A stretch of DNA of 63,818 nt from Dechloromonas sp. Dech2017 (GCA_009469585.1 SSXW01000024.1:1-63818), one strand, 5' to 3'. Numbered from the stretch's first letter, positions 53,179 to 63,698 are shown. Notes: a model not told the origin generated them from the sequence alone. Numbers and translations are program-made.

Positions 53179-54051
53179 ATGCGACCCATCCTGAGCAGAC
53201 TACTGCCCATTGCCCTTTTGTTGCTGCTCGGCGGCTGCGTGTCGCGTGGTATTCCTGAGGCCACCGGTAGCGACGAGCAACCGTCAGCCCGAGCCGTGTT
53301 GCAACGATCAGCGGAGGCGCACGGGCTGATTGCCTTTCGCCAGATTGACGACCTCAGCGTCAGTTATGCCGGGGAGTGGTACGGACTGGTAAGCAAGATT
53401 CAGCCGACCTTGATCGACGCTGATTTCCGCCAGGGCTCGCAGGAACGGATCATTTTCAAAGGCAGCCTGCTGATCGGCCAGCGCCACCTTGGATCGAAAG
53501 GCAGCAAGCAGGTAATCCGGCGCAGTGACGGCGTGCAGGTTTTCTACAACGATGCGCCGGCCGACGACCCCGAGGTACTCGCCGCAGCTGCTCTGGTCGC
53601 CGATGGCTACCTGATGTTCCTGACCGGACCGTTCTATTTTCTCGACGGCAACCTGAGCCTGGAAATCGGCAAAAACGAGGATGTCGAAGGCCGCCCCTGC
53701 ACCACCTTGATTGCCGTACGCCGCCCAGGCCACGGGCTTTCCGCAGAGGATCGCTACCAGTTGTTCATCGACAGCGAAAATCACCTGCTACGCCGTCTCC
53801 GCTTTACCATGGAAGGCCTGGAATCGACTCGGGGAGCCGTTGCCGAGGTCGATTTTTTCGACCACAAGGAGATCGCCGGGGTAACTTGGCCGACCCGCTT
53901 TTACGAGCGCCTGCGCAAGCCCATCCCCAACCTGCCGGTGCATGACTGGCAGCTTACCGGGCTGGACGTCAATCGCGGCTTGAACGCAGCCGATATATCC
54001 GGCCCGGCCTTTTCCGGCAAGGCAGTCGCAAGCGCCCGGGGTATCGACTGA
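53179..54051 (+). CDS. Outer membrane lipoprotein of unknown function
   Basis: A 290-aa protein with a lipoprotein signal (LLPIALLLLLGGCVSRG, lipidated Cys at about 19). No Asp follows the Cys, so sorting to the outer membrane is expected. The rest is beta-rich, with RQIDDLSVSYAGEWYGLVSK, QERIIFKGSLLIGQRHLGSK and a C-terminal ITWPTRFYERLRKP-like segment, resembling LolA/LolB-fold lipid binders. I cannot name a family. It precedes the convergent photolyase cluster, and the 82-bp gap between them shows no clear terminator. Confidence 0.75.
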   Translation: MRPILSRLLPIALLLLLGGCVSRGIPEATGSDEQPSARAVLQRSAEAHGLIAFRQIDDLSVSYAGEWYGLVSKIQPTLIDADFRQGSQERIIFKGSLLIGQRHLGSKGSKQVIRRSDGVQVFYNDAPADDPEVLAAAALVADGYLMFLTGPFYFLDGNLSLEIGKNEDVEGRPCTTLIAVRRPGHGLSAEDRYQLFIDSENHLLRRLRFTMEGLESTRGAVAEVDFFDHKEIAGVTWPTRFYERLRKPIPNLPVHDWQLTGLDVNRGLNAADISGPAFSGKAVASARGID

Positions 54052-54133
54052 TCGATCAATGAGACAGCCCCGGCGTGCGTGTCTTGCCGATCGGGTGCGA
54101 CACTGCCAGCCAACGAGCGAAGGGGCAGCCTGA

Positions 54134-55663
54134 CTACAAAGGCTCGATGCTGCGACCAATTTGATCGGCCCTGGCCTGCACCGCCTGCAGGTCTCCTGGA
54201 CTCATTCTGGCCAGTTGCCGATAGACCATCGCCAGTCTTGGGTTGGTCGCCAGGCGTTGGCTGTTGCGGGCGAAAAAATCCCAGTACAAGGCATTGAACG
54301 GACAGGCCAGCGAGCCGACACGCGCTTTTTTGTCGTAATCACAGCCTTTGCAGTAATCACCCATACGATCGATGTAGGCGGCGCTCGAGACGTAGGGCTT
54401 GGTCGCCAGCTTGCCGCCATCGGCAAACTGGCTCATGCCGACGGTATTGGGCAGTTCCACCCACTCGAAGGCATCGATATAAACGCCGAGATACCAGCCA
54501 TGCACCTCCACTGGATTGAGCCCGGCGAGCAGCGCAAAATTGCCGATGACCATCAGGCGCTGAATGTGGTGGGCATAGGCGTGTTCCAACGACTGGCCAA
54601 GGGCGTGGGCCAGGCAGCGCATTTTCGTCTCGCCGGTCCAGAACCATGAAGGCAGCGGCCGCAGGTGAGCGAAGAAATTCTGCGCCGGGTAGCCTGGCAT
54701 GTTGGCCCAATAGACGCCACGCACGTATTCGCGCCAGCCGAGGATCTGCCGGATGAAACCTTCCGCTGCCGCCAGCGGCACATGGCCGGCAGCGTGGGCG
54801 TCAACCGCGCGGCCAACCACTTCGCGCGGATTGAGCATCTTGGTGTTCAGCGCGAAGGAGAGCAGCGAGTGGAAAAGCCGCCAGGCGCGATAAGTCAGCG
54901 CATCCTGAAAGTCGCCGAAACTGGGCAGCGCTTCGGCGATGAAATCGTCGAGCTGCTGCAAGGCTTCGGCCCGGTTCAACGGCCACCTGAAACAGGCGGC
55001 CGAAGGCTCGCCAAAACTGGATACTCCGGACTGCCGTATGTTTTCCCATAGCGCCGAATGGTCGTGCTCGCTGCGCCAGTCGGCCGGCTCGCGCGGCAGA
55101 CCAGGCCAGGGCTTGCGGTTTTCGTGATCGAAATTCCACTGGCCACCCAGCGGCTTGCCGTTGCCGGCCATCAGCACGCCGTGACGCATCCGCATCTGGC
55201 GGTAGAAATGTTCCATCAGCCATTGCTTGCGCTCGCCAAACAATTCAGCTGCTTCGTCGCGGCGTGAATAGAAATGCTCGCTGTCGACCATCCGGCCGGG
55301 GATGGCGAGCTGGCTCGCGTACTCGGCAAGTTGCTGATCGAGACGCCATTCGTCCGGCGCCTGATACTCGAAGGCGCAGGACGAATACTGGACGAGCAGC
55401 ACATCGAGATTCGCTGTTAGCGACTGACGGTTCGCCGGGTCGTCGATCCCCAGGTAATGCACGCGATGCCCGGAGAGGCGCAGTTGCCGCGCAAAGTCTC
55501 GCATGGCGGCGAAGATGGCGATGATTTTCTGGGCATGGTGCCGGACGTAATCGGTTTCCTGCCGAACCTCCATCAGCACGTAAACCGCGTTGTCATCATG
55601 CGCCGAAAACCAGCTGTGTTCCGGATTAAGCTGGTCGCCGAGTATCAGGCGAAGGGTGGTCAT
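54134..55663 (-). CDS. Cryptochrome/photolyase family protein, FeS-BCP (PhrB) type
   Basis: A 509-aa flavoprotein. N-terminal Rossmann-type domain (TLRLILGDQLNPEHSWF). The C-terminal FAD domain has REYVRGVYWANMPGYPAQNF and HHIQRLMVIGNFALLAGLNP. A [4Fe-4S] site fits CKGC and ACPF plus an upstream cysteine near MRCLAHAL. This class repairs (6-4) photoproducts with blue light and uses a lumazine antenna. It overlaps the DUF2256 gene by ATGA, the usual partner, and is in a cluster with lipocalin and other stress genes. Confidence 0.93.
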   Translation of the reverse strand: MTTLRLILGDQLNPEHSWFSAHDDNAVYVLMEVRQETDYVRHHAQKIIAIFAAMRDFARQLRLSGHRVHYLGIDDPANRQSLTANLDVLLVQYSSCAFEYQAPDEWRLDQQLAEYASQLAIPGRMVDSEHFYSRRDEAAELFGERKQWLMEHFYRQMRMRHGVLMAGNGKPLGGQWNFDHENRKPWPGLPREPADWRSEHDHSALWENIRQSGVSSFGEPSAACFRWPLNRAEALQQLDDFIAEALPSFGDFQDALTYRAWRLFHSLLSFALNTKMLNPREVVGRAVDAHAAGHVPLAAAEGFIRQILGWREYVRGVYWANMPGYPAQNFFAHLRPLPSWFWTGETKMRCLAHALGQSLEHAYAHHIQRLMVIGNFALLAGLNPVEVHGWYLGVYIDAFEWVELPNTVGMSQFADGGKLATKPYVSSAAYIDRMGDYCKGCDYDKKARVGSLACPFNALYWDFFARNSQRLATNPRLAMVYRQLARMSPGDLQAVQARADQIGRSIEPL

Positions 55664-55809
55664 GATTTTCCCTGGCGATTTCTTCGGCAGCGCTCGGAGC
55701 AATACTTGACCTCAGCCCAGATCGCCGCCCATTTTTTGCGCCAAAAATACGGTCGACCGCAGGCATCGCAGACTTTGCTTGGCAGGTTGGATTTTTTCGT
55801 GGCATGCAT
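55660..55809 (-). CDS. DUF2256 family small zinc-ribbon-like protein
   Basis: A 49-aa protein, MHATKKSNLPSKVCDACGRP at the start and KYCSERCRRNR at the end. It has two CxxC-like pairs and a conserved RKKWAAIWAEVKYC core. DUF2256 genes usually neighbour FeS photolyases. It is coupled to the photolyase by ATGA and starts 17 bp after the lipocalin stop. Function unknown; metal binding inferred from the cysteines. Confidence 0.9.
   Translation of the reverse strand: MHATKKSNLPSKVCDACGRPYFWRKKWAAIWAEVKYCSERCRRNRQGKS
55731..55762 (-). repeat. Dispersed repeat, copy inside the DUF2256 gene
   Basis: On the minus strand TGCGGTCGAC, CGT, ATTTTT, GGCG, CAAAAA. It codes for CGRPYFWRKKW, the conserved core of DUF2256, so sequence alone cannot separate repeat origin from protein constraint. 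Confidence 0.4.
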
Positions 55810-55826
55810 TCAGAAAGCCGGCTGAC

Positions 55827-56372
55827 TTAATTCTGATCGGTCCGTTTTTGCTCGACCCAGATCAGCTTGTCTGTCGCAAAGCCCAGCGCCCGCGCCTGAC
55901 TGACCAGTTGCTCGCGGACCTCGGCCGGCAGCGTTTTATCGCGGGCGAGAATCCACAAATAATCGCGGTCCGGACCGGCGACCAGCGACCAGCGATAGTT
56001 CTGCTGATCAAGGGCAATCACGTGATAGCCACCGTAAAACGGGCCGAAGAACGATACCTTCAAAGACCCGATAGCGCTGTCACCAATAAACAGGGCGCGG
56101 CCGACGGCCTCCTTCCACGCCTGCCGCTGCGTGTCGTAACCGCGATTGACGACCTTGACGCTGCCGTCTTCCTGCAACTGGTAGGTGGCATTGACGTCGC
56201 TCATGCCGCGCTCGAACGAATGGTCGAGCCGGGCGATTTCATACCACTGCCCGAGGTAGAGATTGATGTCGAATGACGTCACTGGGCGCACCCCATCGGG
56301 CGGAGCCGTCGAACACGCAGCCACTGCAAGGGCGCATATAACGGCAAGGATGACTGAGCGGATGGTGTTCAT
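55827..56372 (-). CDS. blc: Lipocalin family lipoprotein (Blc)
   Basis: A 181-aa bacterial lipocalin. Lipoprotein signal (VICALAVAACSTAPP, Cys20), then the lipocalin motif INLYLGQWYEIARLDHSFER and the conserved FFGPFYGGYHVIAL and YLWILARDKTLP. Blc binds fatty acids or lysophospholipids at the outer membrane and is stress induced. First gene of the unit blc-DUF2256-photolyase, divergent from the SDR gene across a 152-bp AT-rich spacer with a strong palindrome. Confidence 0.93.
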   Translation of the reverse strand: MNTIRSVILAVICALAVAACSTAPPDGVRPVTSFDINLYLGQWYEIARLDHSFERGMSDVNATYQLQEDGSVKVVNRGYDTQRQAWKEAVGRALFIGDSAIGSLKVSFFGPFYGGYHVIALDQQNYRWSLVAGPDRDYLWILARDKTLPAEVREQLVSQARALGFATDKLIWVEQKRTDQN

Positions 56373-56425
56373 GAGCCGACTTTCAGAGACATTTCATTAA
56401 AGCGTTAGCACAGTGCGAAATTTAT

Positions 56426-56440
56426 TTTGTCCTAGACAAA
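56426..56440. promoter_or_regulatory. Perfect palindrome between blc and the SDR gene
   Basis: TTTGTC-CTA-GACAAA is a perfect 6-bp inverted repeat with a 3-bp centre, midway in the divergent AT-rich spacer of a photolyase-lipocalin-SDR cluster. In related clusters light-responsive MerR (LitR/CarH-like) or ECF regulators act; this could be such an operator (inference). Confidence 0.5.
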
Positions 56441-56524
56441 TAATGCATCTAGTAGCAATAATAAGCTAATTACGCACGATTACCAATTTTCGTTCAGGAC
56501 GTTATGGCCCAACAAGGACCCAAC

Positions 56525-57265
56525 ATGAACAAGATCGCACTGGTCACCGGCGCCGCCGGAGGTGTCGGGCGCGCCGTGGTTGGTCGCCTTGCCACCCAGG
56601 GTTGGCAGCTGATCGTGAGCAGCCGCCAAGCCAACCACCTGACGGAAGCCTTTGGCGACCAGCACCTGCAAGTGGTGGCCGATTGCTCGACGGTGGCTGG
56701 CGCCCGGCAGATTCTCCAGGTGGCCAAGGCGCACGAGATGCTGCCCACCGCGCTGGCCCATTGCGTCGGCAATATCCGCCTCGGCGCCCTGCACCGCATG
56801 AGCGAGGCGGATTTCAATGATTGCCTGAGCGCCAATCTGATCAGCGCCTTCCACACGCTCTCGGCCTTCGTCGGAGCACTGCGCGAAGCGCGTAGCCCCG
56901 GTACTGCCGTGCTGGTTTCATCGGCCGCCGCGCGCATTGGCACACCCAATCACGAAGCCGTCGCCGCTGCCAAGGCCGGGCTGGAAGGTTTGGTCCGGGG
57001 CGCCGCCGCAACCTATGCGGCCAACGGCATCCGCATCAATGCCGTCGCCCCGGGCATCATGGATACGCCGGCATCGGCCAGCGTAATTGCCAGCGCTGCG
57101 GCTCGTGACGGCGCCGCCCGCCAGTACCCCTTGCCCGGCATCGGCTCGCCGGATGAACTGGCCGAATTGATGGTCTGGCTGCTTTCCGATTCGGCCACCC
57201 GCGTCACCGGACAGGTCTGGTCACTGGACGGCGGATTTTCCAGCATCCGCCCCTTGGTCAAGTGA
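56525..57265 (+). CDS. Short-chain dehydrogenase/reductase lacking the catalytic tyrosine
   Basis: A 246-aa SDR: cofactor motif KIALVTGAAGGVGRAVVGRL, NN-region variant AHCVGNIRLGAL, VLVSSAAARIG with the active Ser, and C-terminal VTGQVWSLDGGFSSI. At the YxxxK position the sequence is HEAVAAAK, so Lys is kept but Tyr is replaced by Val. Redox activity is therefore doubtful. The start at 56525 gives the standard N-terminus with AAGGA 6 nt upstream; an ATG at 56504 is possible. First gene of a four-gene unit. Confidence 0.88.
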   Translation: MNKIALVTGAAGGVGRAVVGRLATQGWQLIVSSRQANHLTEAFGDQHLQVVADCSTVAGARQILQVAKAHEMLPTALAHCVGNIRLGALHRMSEADFNDCLSANLISAFHTLSAFVGALREARSPGTAVLVSSAAARIGTPNHEAVAAAKAGLEGLVRGAAATYAANGIRINAVAPGIMDTPASASVIASAAARDGAARQYPLPGIGSPDELAELMVWLLSDSATRVTGQVWSLDGGFSSIRPLVK

Positions 57266-57273
57266 GGTCCATC

Positions 57274-57732
57274 ATGGTTGAAGACAATTCCCTTCCGCTT
57301 CCCCGCATCGTCGCCTGGCTCGGTTATGGCGGCCTGCTCCCCTTTCTGGCCTTGGCCCCGGCCAGCCTGCTCGACCATCATCATGGCCCGGCATGGAGCG
57401 ATGCACTCTACGCCTACGGGGCAATCATCCTCAGTTTCATCGGCGCCTTGCATTGGGGGCTGGCGATGAGCCTCCCTCAACTCTCCGAACGGCAGCGCTC
57501 TGGGTGGTTTGCGTGGAGCGTCGTGCCCGCCCTGATAGCCTGGCCGGCCGTTCTTTTCTCGCCTGTTCTCGCCGCGCCCCTACTGGTTGTCGGGTTCGTC
57601 GCCCACTACCTGCAGGACCGGCGACTGGCGAGACAGGCAACGCTGCCGGCATGGTACCTGCCACTCCGCCTCCGTCTGAGCTGCGTCGCCGTCGTTTGTC
57701 TGGTGGCTGGTGTTTTTTCGTCCTGTGTTTAA
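57274..57732 (+). CDS. DUF3429 family membrane protein
   Basis: A 152-aa protein with about four to five helices: IVAWLGYGGLLPFLALAPAS, YGAIILSFIGALHWGLAMS (DUF3429 signature), VVPALIAWPAVLFSPVLAAP and VGFVAHYLQDRRLAR. Function unknown. GAGG precedes the ATG at 57274 by 6 nt. It lies between the SDR and a two-helix protein in the stress cluster. Confidence 0.85.
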   Translation: MVEDNSLPLPRIVAWLGYGGLLPFLALAPASLLDHHHGPAWSDALYAYGAIILSFIGALHWGLAMSLPQLSERQRSGWFAWSVVPALIAWPAVLFSPVLAAPLLVVGFVAHYLQDRRLARQATLPAWYLPLRLRLSCVAVVCLVAGVFSSCV

Positions 57733-57759
57733 CTACGAAATCCCTTGGGAGATCGAGCC

Positions 57760-58107
57760 ATGAAGCTGTTTAATCGTTTGCCCGGTTTTACCCGCACACC
57801 GGCGGGCCAGGAACGTGTTGTCCTCCGCATGCTTCCCAAGGGATTTTTTCTCGGCACGCTACTGCTCGCCCTACCGTCCCTTTTGGCTCACCTGATTGCC
57901 AGCCCGGATGATGCGCTAGCCGTGACGACCACCGATATTTACGTGATCAGCCTGGTCATTCTGCACTGGACAGTCGTATTCACCATCGGCATCGCCGCCT
58001 TCATCGTCATGATGATGAAGGGCCCCGCTTACGTTGCCGACGCCTACCCGCTGAACGAAGCGGAGACGCTGGATTCGCCACCACGATGGCAAGCACATGG
58101 CCAATGA
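57760..58107 (+). CDS. Small two-helix membrane protein
   Basis: A 115-aa protein I do not recognise. Two strong membrane segments: GFFLGTLLLALPSLLAHLIA and IYVISLVILHWTVVFTIGIA, with an acidic C-terminal tail. It overlaps the ABC1-family gene by 11 bp (ATG at 58097), so they are probably co-translated. A partner role for the ABC1 kinase is possible by position only. Confidence 0.75.
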   Translation: MKLFNRLPGFTRTPAGQERVVLRMLPKGFFLGTLLLALPSLLAHLIASPDDALAVTTTDIYVISLVILHWTVVFTIGIAAFIVMMMKGPAYVADAYPLNEAETLDSPPRWQAHGQ

Positions 58108-59443
58108 GCCAGCAACCAAGCCCTCCGCCGTTCCTGACAGCCGCTGGTCGCGCCTGGCTCGGCTGGGTTCACTGGCCGGCGGCGTCGCCGGCAACATGCT
58201 GGCGGAGGGAGCGTGGCAGCTTGCCCAGGGTAAGCGGCCGCAAATGCATCAACTGCTACTGACGCCGGCCAACGCCCGTCGCGTGGCCGATCAACTGGCC
58301 CAATTGCGTGGCGCGGCGATGAAAGTCGGGCAATTGTTGTCGATGGATGCCGGCGAACTGTTGCCGCCGGAACTGGCTGAAATACTCTCCCGGCTGCGTG
58401 CCGACGCCATACCGATGCCGATGAGCCAGGTTGTCAGCGCCCTCAACGCCAACTGGGGCGAGGGATGGGATCGCCATTTCGAGCGCTTTTCCTTCACCCC
58501 GATGGCGGCTGCCTCGATTGGCCAGGTGCATTTTGGGCAACGCAAGGACGGCAGAAATGTCGCCGTCAAAATCCAGTATCCCGGCATCCGGCGCAGCATC
58601 GACAGCGACGTCGATAACGTCGCCAGCCTGCTGCGCGTTTCCGGGCTGTTGCCGAAGTCGCTGGACATCAAGCCGCTGCTTGATGAAGCGAAAAAGCAGT
58701 TGCACGACGAAGCCGACTACCGCCGCGAAGGCGCCTGCATGATGCAGTTTTCCGGCCTGCTGGCCGATACCGAAGAGCTCATGGTGCCGGAAATGCACGA
58801 CGATTTGACGACGAAAAACATCCTGGCCATGACGCGCCTCGACGGCGATGCTGTAGAGACTTTGATCCACCTGCCACAGGCCGAACGCGACCGCATCGTG
58901 AGCCAGCTTTTCCGCCTGCTGTTTCGCGAAATTTTTGAATTCCGGCTGATCCAGACCGACCCGAATTTCGCCAATTACCGCTACGCCGCGGCAACCCAGC
59001 GGCTCGTTCTGCTCGACTTCGGCGCTACCCGCGCCTATCCGGCGGCGATGGTCGACAGCTATCGGCAACTGATGACCAGCGCCATGCGCAACGACCGGCA
59101 GGGAATGAACGAAGCCGCCATGGCCATCGGCTATTTTCAGCACGGGATCAAGGAAGGCCAGCGCCAGGCCGTGCTCGACATTTTTGCGCTGGCTTGCGAA
59201 CCCCTCAGGCACATCGGCGCATACGATTTTGGCCGCTCCGACCTCGGCGTGCGCATCCGCGATGCCGGCATGGTACTTGGCCGGGACCGTGACTTCTGGC
59301 ACACGCCGCCGGCCGATGCGCTCTTTTTGCACCGAAAGCTGGGCGGGCTGTATTTGCTGGCCGCGAAGCTCAAGGCGCGGGTCAATGTAAATGACCTTGC
59401 AGGCAAGCTGCTCTCGCAGAAAACACCGAATTGTGCCGCCTAA
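58097..59443 (+). CDS. ABC1/UbiB-family atypical protein kinase-like protein
   Basis: A 448-aa protein with the family's KxGQ motif GAAMKVGQLLSMDAGELLPP, the A-rich loop AAASIGQVHFGQR in place of the P-loop, Lys in VAVKIQYPG, and the metal-binding LLDFGATRAYPAAMV. UbiB-type proteins are ATPases needed for ubiquinone synthesis; members in photolyase/SDR clusters are a separate group with unknown clients. Last gene of the unit. A consensus dispersed repeat and an inverted repeat follow the stop. Confidence 0.92.
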   Translation: MANEPATKPSAVPDSRWSRLARLGSLAGGVAGNMLAEGAWQLAQGKRPQMHQLLLTPANARRVADQLAQLRGAAMKVGQLLSMDAGELLPPELAEILSRLRADAIPMPMSQVVSALNANWGEGWDRHFERFSFTPMAAASIGQVHFGQRKDGRNVAVKIQYPGIRRSIDSDVDNVASLLRVSGLLPKSLDIKPLLDEAKKQLHDEADYRREGACMMQFSGLLADTEELMVPEMHDDLTTKNILAMTRLDGDAVETLIHLPQAERDRIVSQLFRLLFREIFEFRLIQTDPNFANYRYAAATQRLVLLDFGATRAYPAAMVDSYRQLMTSAMRNDRQGMNEAAMAIGYFQHGIKEGQRQAVLDIFALACEPLRHIGAYDFGRSDLGVRIRDAGMVLGRDRDFWHTPPADALFLHRKLGGLYLLAAKLKARVNVNDLAGKLLSQKTPNCAA

Positions 59444-59451
59444 GGCGGCTT

Positions 59452-59490
59452 GCTGCAGTCAACCGGAAAAAACCGCCAAATTTGAAATCA
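59452..59490 (+). repeat. Dispersed core-W6-W6 repeat, near-consensus copy
   Basis: GCTGCAGTCAAC, CGG, AAAAAA, CCGC, CAAATT, TGAAATC. The end of the repeat forms the left arm of the following inverted repeat. Confidence 0.8.
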
Positions 59491-59515
59491 CACCAATGGC
59501 TGGGGTGATTTCAAA
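59481..59515. terminator. Bidirectional terminator-like inverted repeat
   Basis: 15-bp arms TTTGAAATCACACCA/TGGGGTGATTTCAAA with one mismatch and loop ATGGC, between the convergent ABC1 and dbpA genes. It is AT-rich at the base, so it could stop transcription from both sides. Confidence 0.6.
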
Positions 59516-59520
59516 CTCGC

Positions 59521-60918
59521 TCAATTGGTCAGTATGCGTGCCTTGACCGTCTTGCCCTTGAGCTTGCCAGCCGACAGCTTGCGTACCGTTTCCTTGGCCA
59601 GGCTGCGGGTCACGGCGACGTAGGTGCTCTGATCGGCAACTGTGATCTTGCCGACCTGCTCGCGGGTCAGCCCGGCCTCGCCGGCCAGCGCGCCCATCAC
59701 GTCGCCCGGCCGTATCTTGTCCTTGCGGCCACCGAAGATGAGCAGCGTGGACATCGGCGGCACCAGCGGAGCATCGTCGGTCACGGTCAGGCCGGACAGC
59801 TCGAGGACTTCAAGCTGGCAGCGCATCATCTCGGCGATGGTCGCCACCCGGCGACGGTCGCCCGAACTGCACAGGCTGAGCGCCCAGCCTTGCTGGTCAC
59901 CGCGACCGGTACGGCCGATGCGGTGAATGTGGATTTCCGGATCAGGCGTCACGTCGACGTTGATCACCGCTTCCAGCTGGTCAATATCCAGGCCGCGGGC
60001 CGCGACGTCCGTCGCCACCAGCACCGAGACGCTGCGGTTGGCGAACTGGATCAGCACCTGATCGCGTTCGCGCTGCTCGAGATCACCGTTCAGCGTCAAG
60101 GCCTGAATGCCGGCGTGACGCAGCACATTGACCAGATCACGGCATTGCTGCTTGGTGTTGCAGAAGGCCAGCGTGCTGACCGGCCGGTAGTGCTTGAGCA
60201 GGCGGACCACGGCATCGAGGCGCTCTTCAGGCTTGACTTCGTAGAAACGCTGGCGAATCTTGCTTTCTTCGTGCTGCTCGAGCAGCTTGACCTCCTGCAG
60301 CTGGCGCAGGAACTGTTTGGCCAGCCGGGCGATGCCTTCCGGATAGGTGGCCGAAAAGAGCAGCGTCTGGCGCGAGCCTGGGCAACGTTTGGCAACGTAG
60401 GCGATGTCGTCGTGAAAGCCCATGTCGAGCATGCGGTCGGCTTCGTCCAGGACCAGCGTGGTCAGTTCGTCGAGCTTGAGATGGCCGCGCTCCATGTGGT
60501 CCATGACCCGGCCGGGCGTACCGACGACGACATGCACGCCGTTTTCCAGGCTGTTGGCCTAGTTGCGCAAGGTCGAGCCGCCGACCAGCGACAGCACCTT
60601 GATGTTGTCTTCGAAGCGCCCCAGGCGGCGGATTTCCTGGGTCACCTGATCGGCCAGTTCGCGAGTCGGGCAAAGCACCATGGCCTGCACCGCGAAGCGC
60701 TTGGCGTTCAGCCTGGCGAGCAGGGCAAGGCCGAAGGCTGCCGTCTTGCCGCTGCCAGTCTTGGCCTGGGCGATCAGGTCGTGGCCGGCCAGGGCTGGCG
60801 GCAGGCCGGCCGCCTGAATCGGCGTCATGGTGAGGTAGCCAAGCTGGGTCAGATTGGCCAGCATGGCCGGCGGCAAACCCAGTTCAGCAAAAGACCCGGC
60901 GCTACTTGTCTGGCTCAT
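59521..60918 (-). pseudogene. dbpA: DbpA-type DEAD-box RNA helicase interrupted by an in-frame amber codon
   Basis: Both halves lie in one frame: start at 60918 (MSQTSSAGSFAELGLPPAML), then TAG at 60561-60559 (codon 120), then continuous sequence to 59521. Intact motifs: Q motif TPIQAAGLPP, Walker A AKTGSGKTAA, PTRELADQV, TPGRVMDHM, DEAD in LVLDEADRMLD, SAT in LLFSATYPEG, and the C-terminal DbpA RNA-binding domain (GDVMGALAGEAGLTREQVGK). A single C to T change (CAG to TAG) explains the stop. DbpA works in 50S ribosome assembly on 23S rRNA. Loss, read-through or a sequencing error are all possible. A restart at the GTG at 60537 would lack Walker A. Confidence 0.85.
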
Positions 60919-60925
60919 GACCGCC

Positions 60926-61414
60926 TCAAACCTTGCGCTTGCGAGCCGGCATCGGCCGACGCTGGCGCTGGCCGGGGCGCTGGACTTCGGCTTCCGGCTT
61001 CGGCTTGGCAACCAGCAGGTTCTTGACCTTGAGTTTTTCCGTCGCCCGATGGGCCAGGATGGCCTCTGCGACCTGGTCGGCAGTCAGCACCACGGTGGCG
61101 TGCTCGCCCTTGACGTTATAGTTGGAAAGATGGTCCTTGATGGCGAACAGGCGCTCGGCCGCTTCCGCTTTGCGCGGCAGGCCGGTGACGATCTTCAGGG
61201 CCGCCGCAGTCAGGGCATAGCCGCCATCGATTTCGCAGATCAGGCCATGTTTCGACAGGCGTTCGAAAGCTTCAACGACATTGGCTTCGCCGGGAATCTT
61301 GTTATTGACCAGATCGGCTGCCGCTATGATGTCGACCAGCTCGGCCGGCCGTCGCTTCGAAGCCAGCGCGATGGCCAGGATGATAAGAGGGTCAACGTCG
61401 TGGACGGGATGCAT
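60926..61414 (-). CDS. Uncharacterised basic protein upstream of dbpA
   Basis: A 162-aa protein I do not recognise. The first 110 residues are helical with a winged-helix look (AADLVNNKIPGEANVVEAFE, RLSKHGLICEIDGGYALT). The C-terminal 45 residues are Lys/Arg/Pro rich (KPKPEAEVQRPGQRQRRPMP) and could bind nucleic acid. It ends 7 bp before dbpA on the same strand, so a ribosome or RNA role with DbpA is plausible. Start at MHPVHDVDPLIILAIAL; the upstream extension is not supported. Confidence 0.75.
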   Translation of the reverse strand: MHPVHDVDPLIILAIALASKRRPAELVDIIAAADLVNNKIPGEANVVEAFERLSKHGLICEIDGGYALTAAALKIVTGLPRKAEAAERLFAIKDHLSNYNVKGEHATVVLTADQVAEAILAHRATEKLKVKNLLVAKPKPEAEVQRPGQRQRRPMPARKRKV

Positions 61415-61583
61415 GCGATTGCCTTTGTAACTCGGGGAATGAGAAGCGGGAAACAGAAAGGGCGGCGAAAACGCGCCGGGGGTTTCCCGAAGGGATGAGA
61501 GTGTACTGCTTTGTCGGCCTTCGCGCCGGCAAACCTGCACCGGCGAGCGGAAGAAAGTTGGCCGCCCGGGCATAAATGCCCAT

Positions 61584-61620
61584 TGCTGCGGTCAACCGGA
61601 AAAAGCCGCAAAAATTCAAG
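61584..61620 (+). repeat. Dispersed core-W6-W6 repeat, intergenic copy
   Basis: GCTGCGGTCAAC, CGG, AAAAAG, CCGC, AAAAAT, TCAAGG. It lies 10-25 bp from the htpG terminator in the 259-bp gap between htpG and the basic protein gene. Confidence 0.8.
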
Positions 61621-61625
61621 GCGAT

Positions 61626-61655
61626 AAAAAAGCCGCCCGGGAACGGACGGCTTTT
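61626..61655 (-). terminator. Rho-independent terminator after htpG
   Basis: Stem AAAAGCCG/CGGCTTTT around a 12-nt loop, with a T run on the minus strand. It lies 19 bp after the htpG stop. Confidence 0.75.
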
Positions 61656-61673
61656 ACCGATGGCCCGCGCTTA

Positions 61674-63608
<1,935 letters not shown>

Positions 63609-63647
63609 GCTTGAAACTCCCCATGAAACAAAAATGTGTTTCTGGAG

Positions 63648-63673
63648 ATTGGGGCACTGGGAGTATTTTCAAG
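63648..63673 (-). promoter_or_regulatory. Heat-shock (sigma-32) promoter of htpG
   Basis: On the minus strand CTTGAAA (63673-63667), a 12-nt spacer and CCCCAAT (63654-63648). This matches the sigma-32 pattern CTTGAAA-N11-16-CCCCATnT with one change. It lies 40 bp before the htpG ATG. Confidence 0.75.
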
Positions 63674-63698
63674 AGCTGATTTCTAAAACGCCAAAGAC

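Noticed and set aside
59521..60537. Independent truncated helicase gene starting at the GTG at 60537
   Set aside because: No ribosome binding site is evident and the product would lack Walker A; a broken dbpA explains both pieces.
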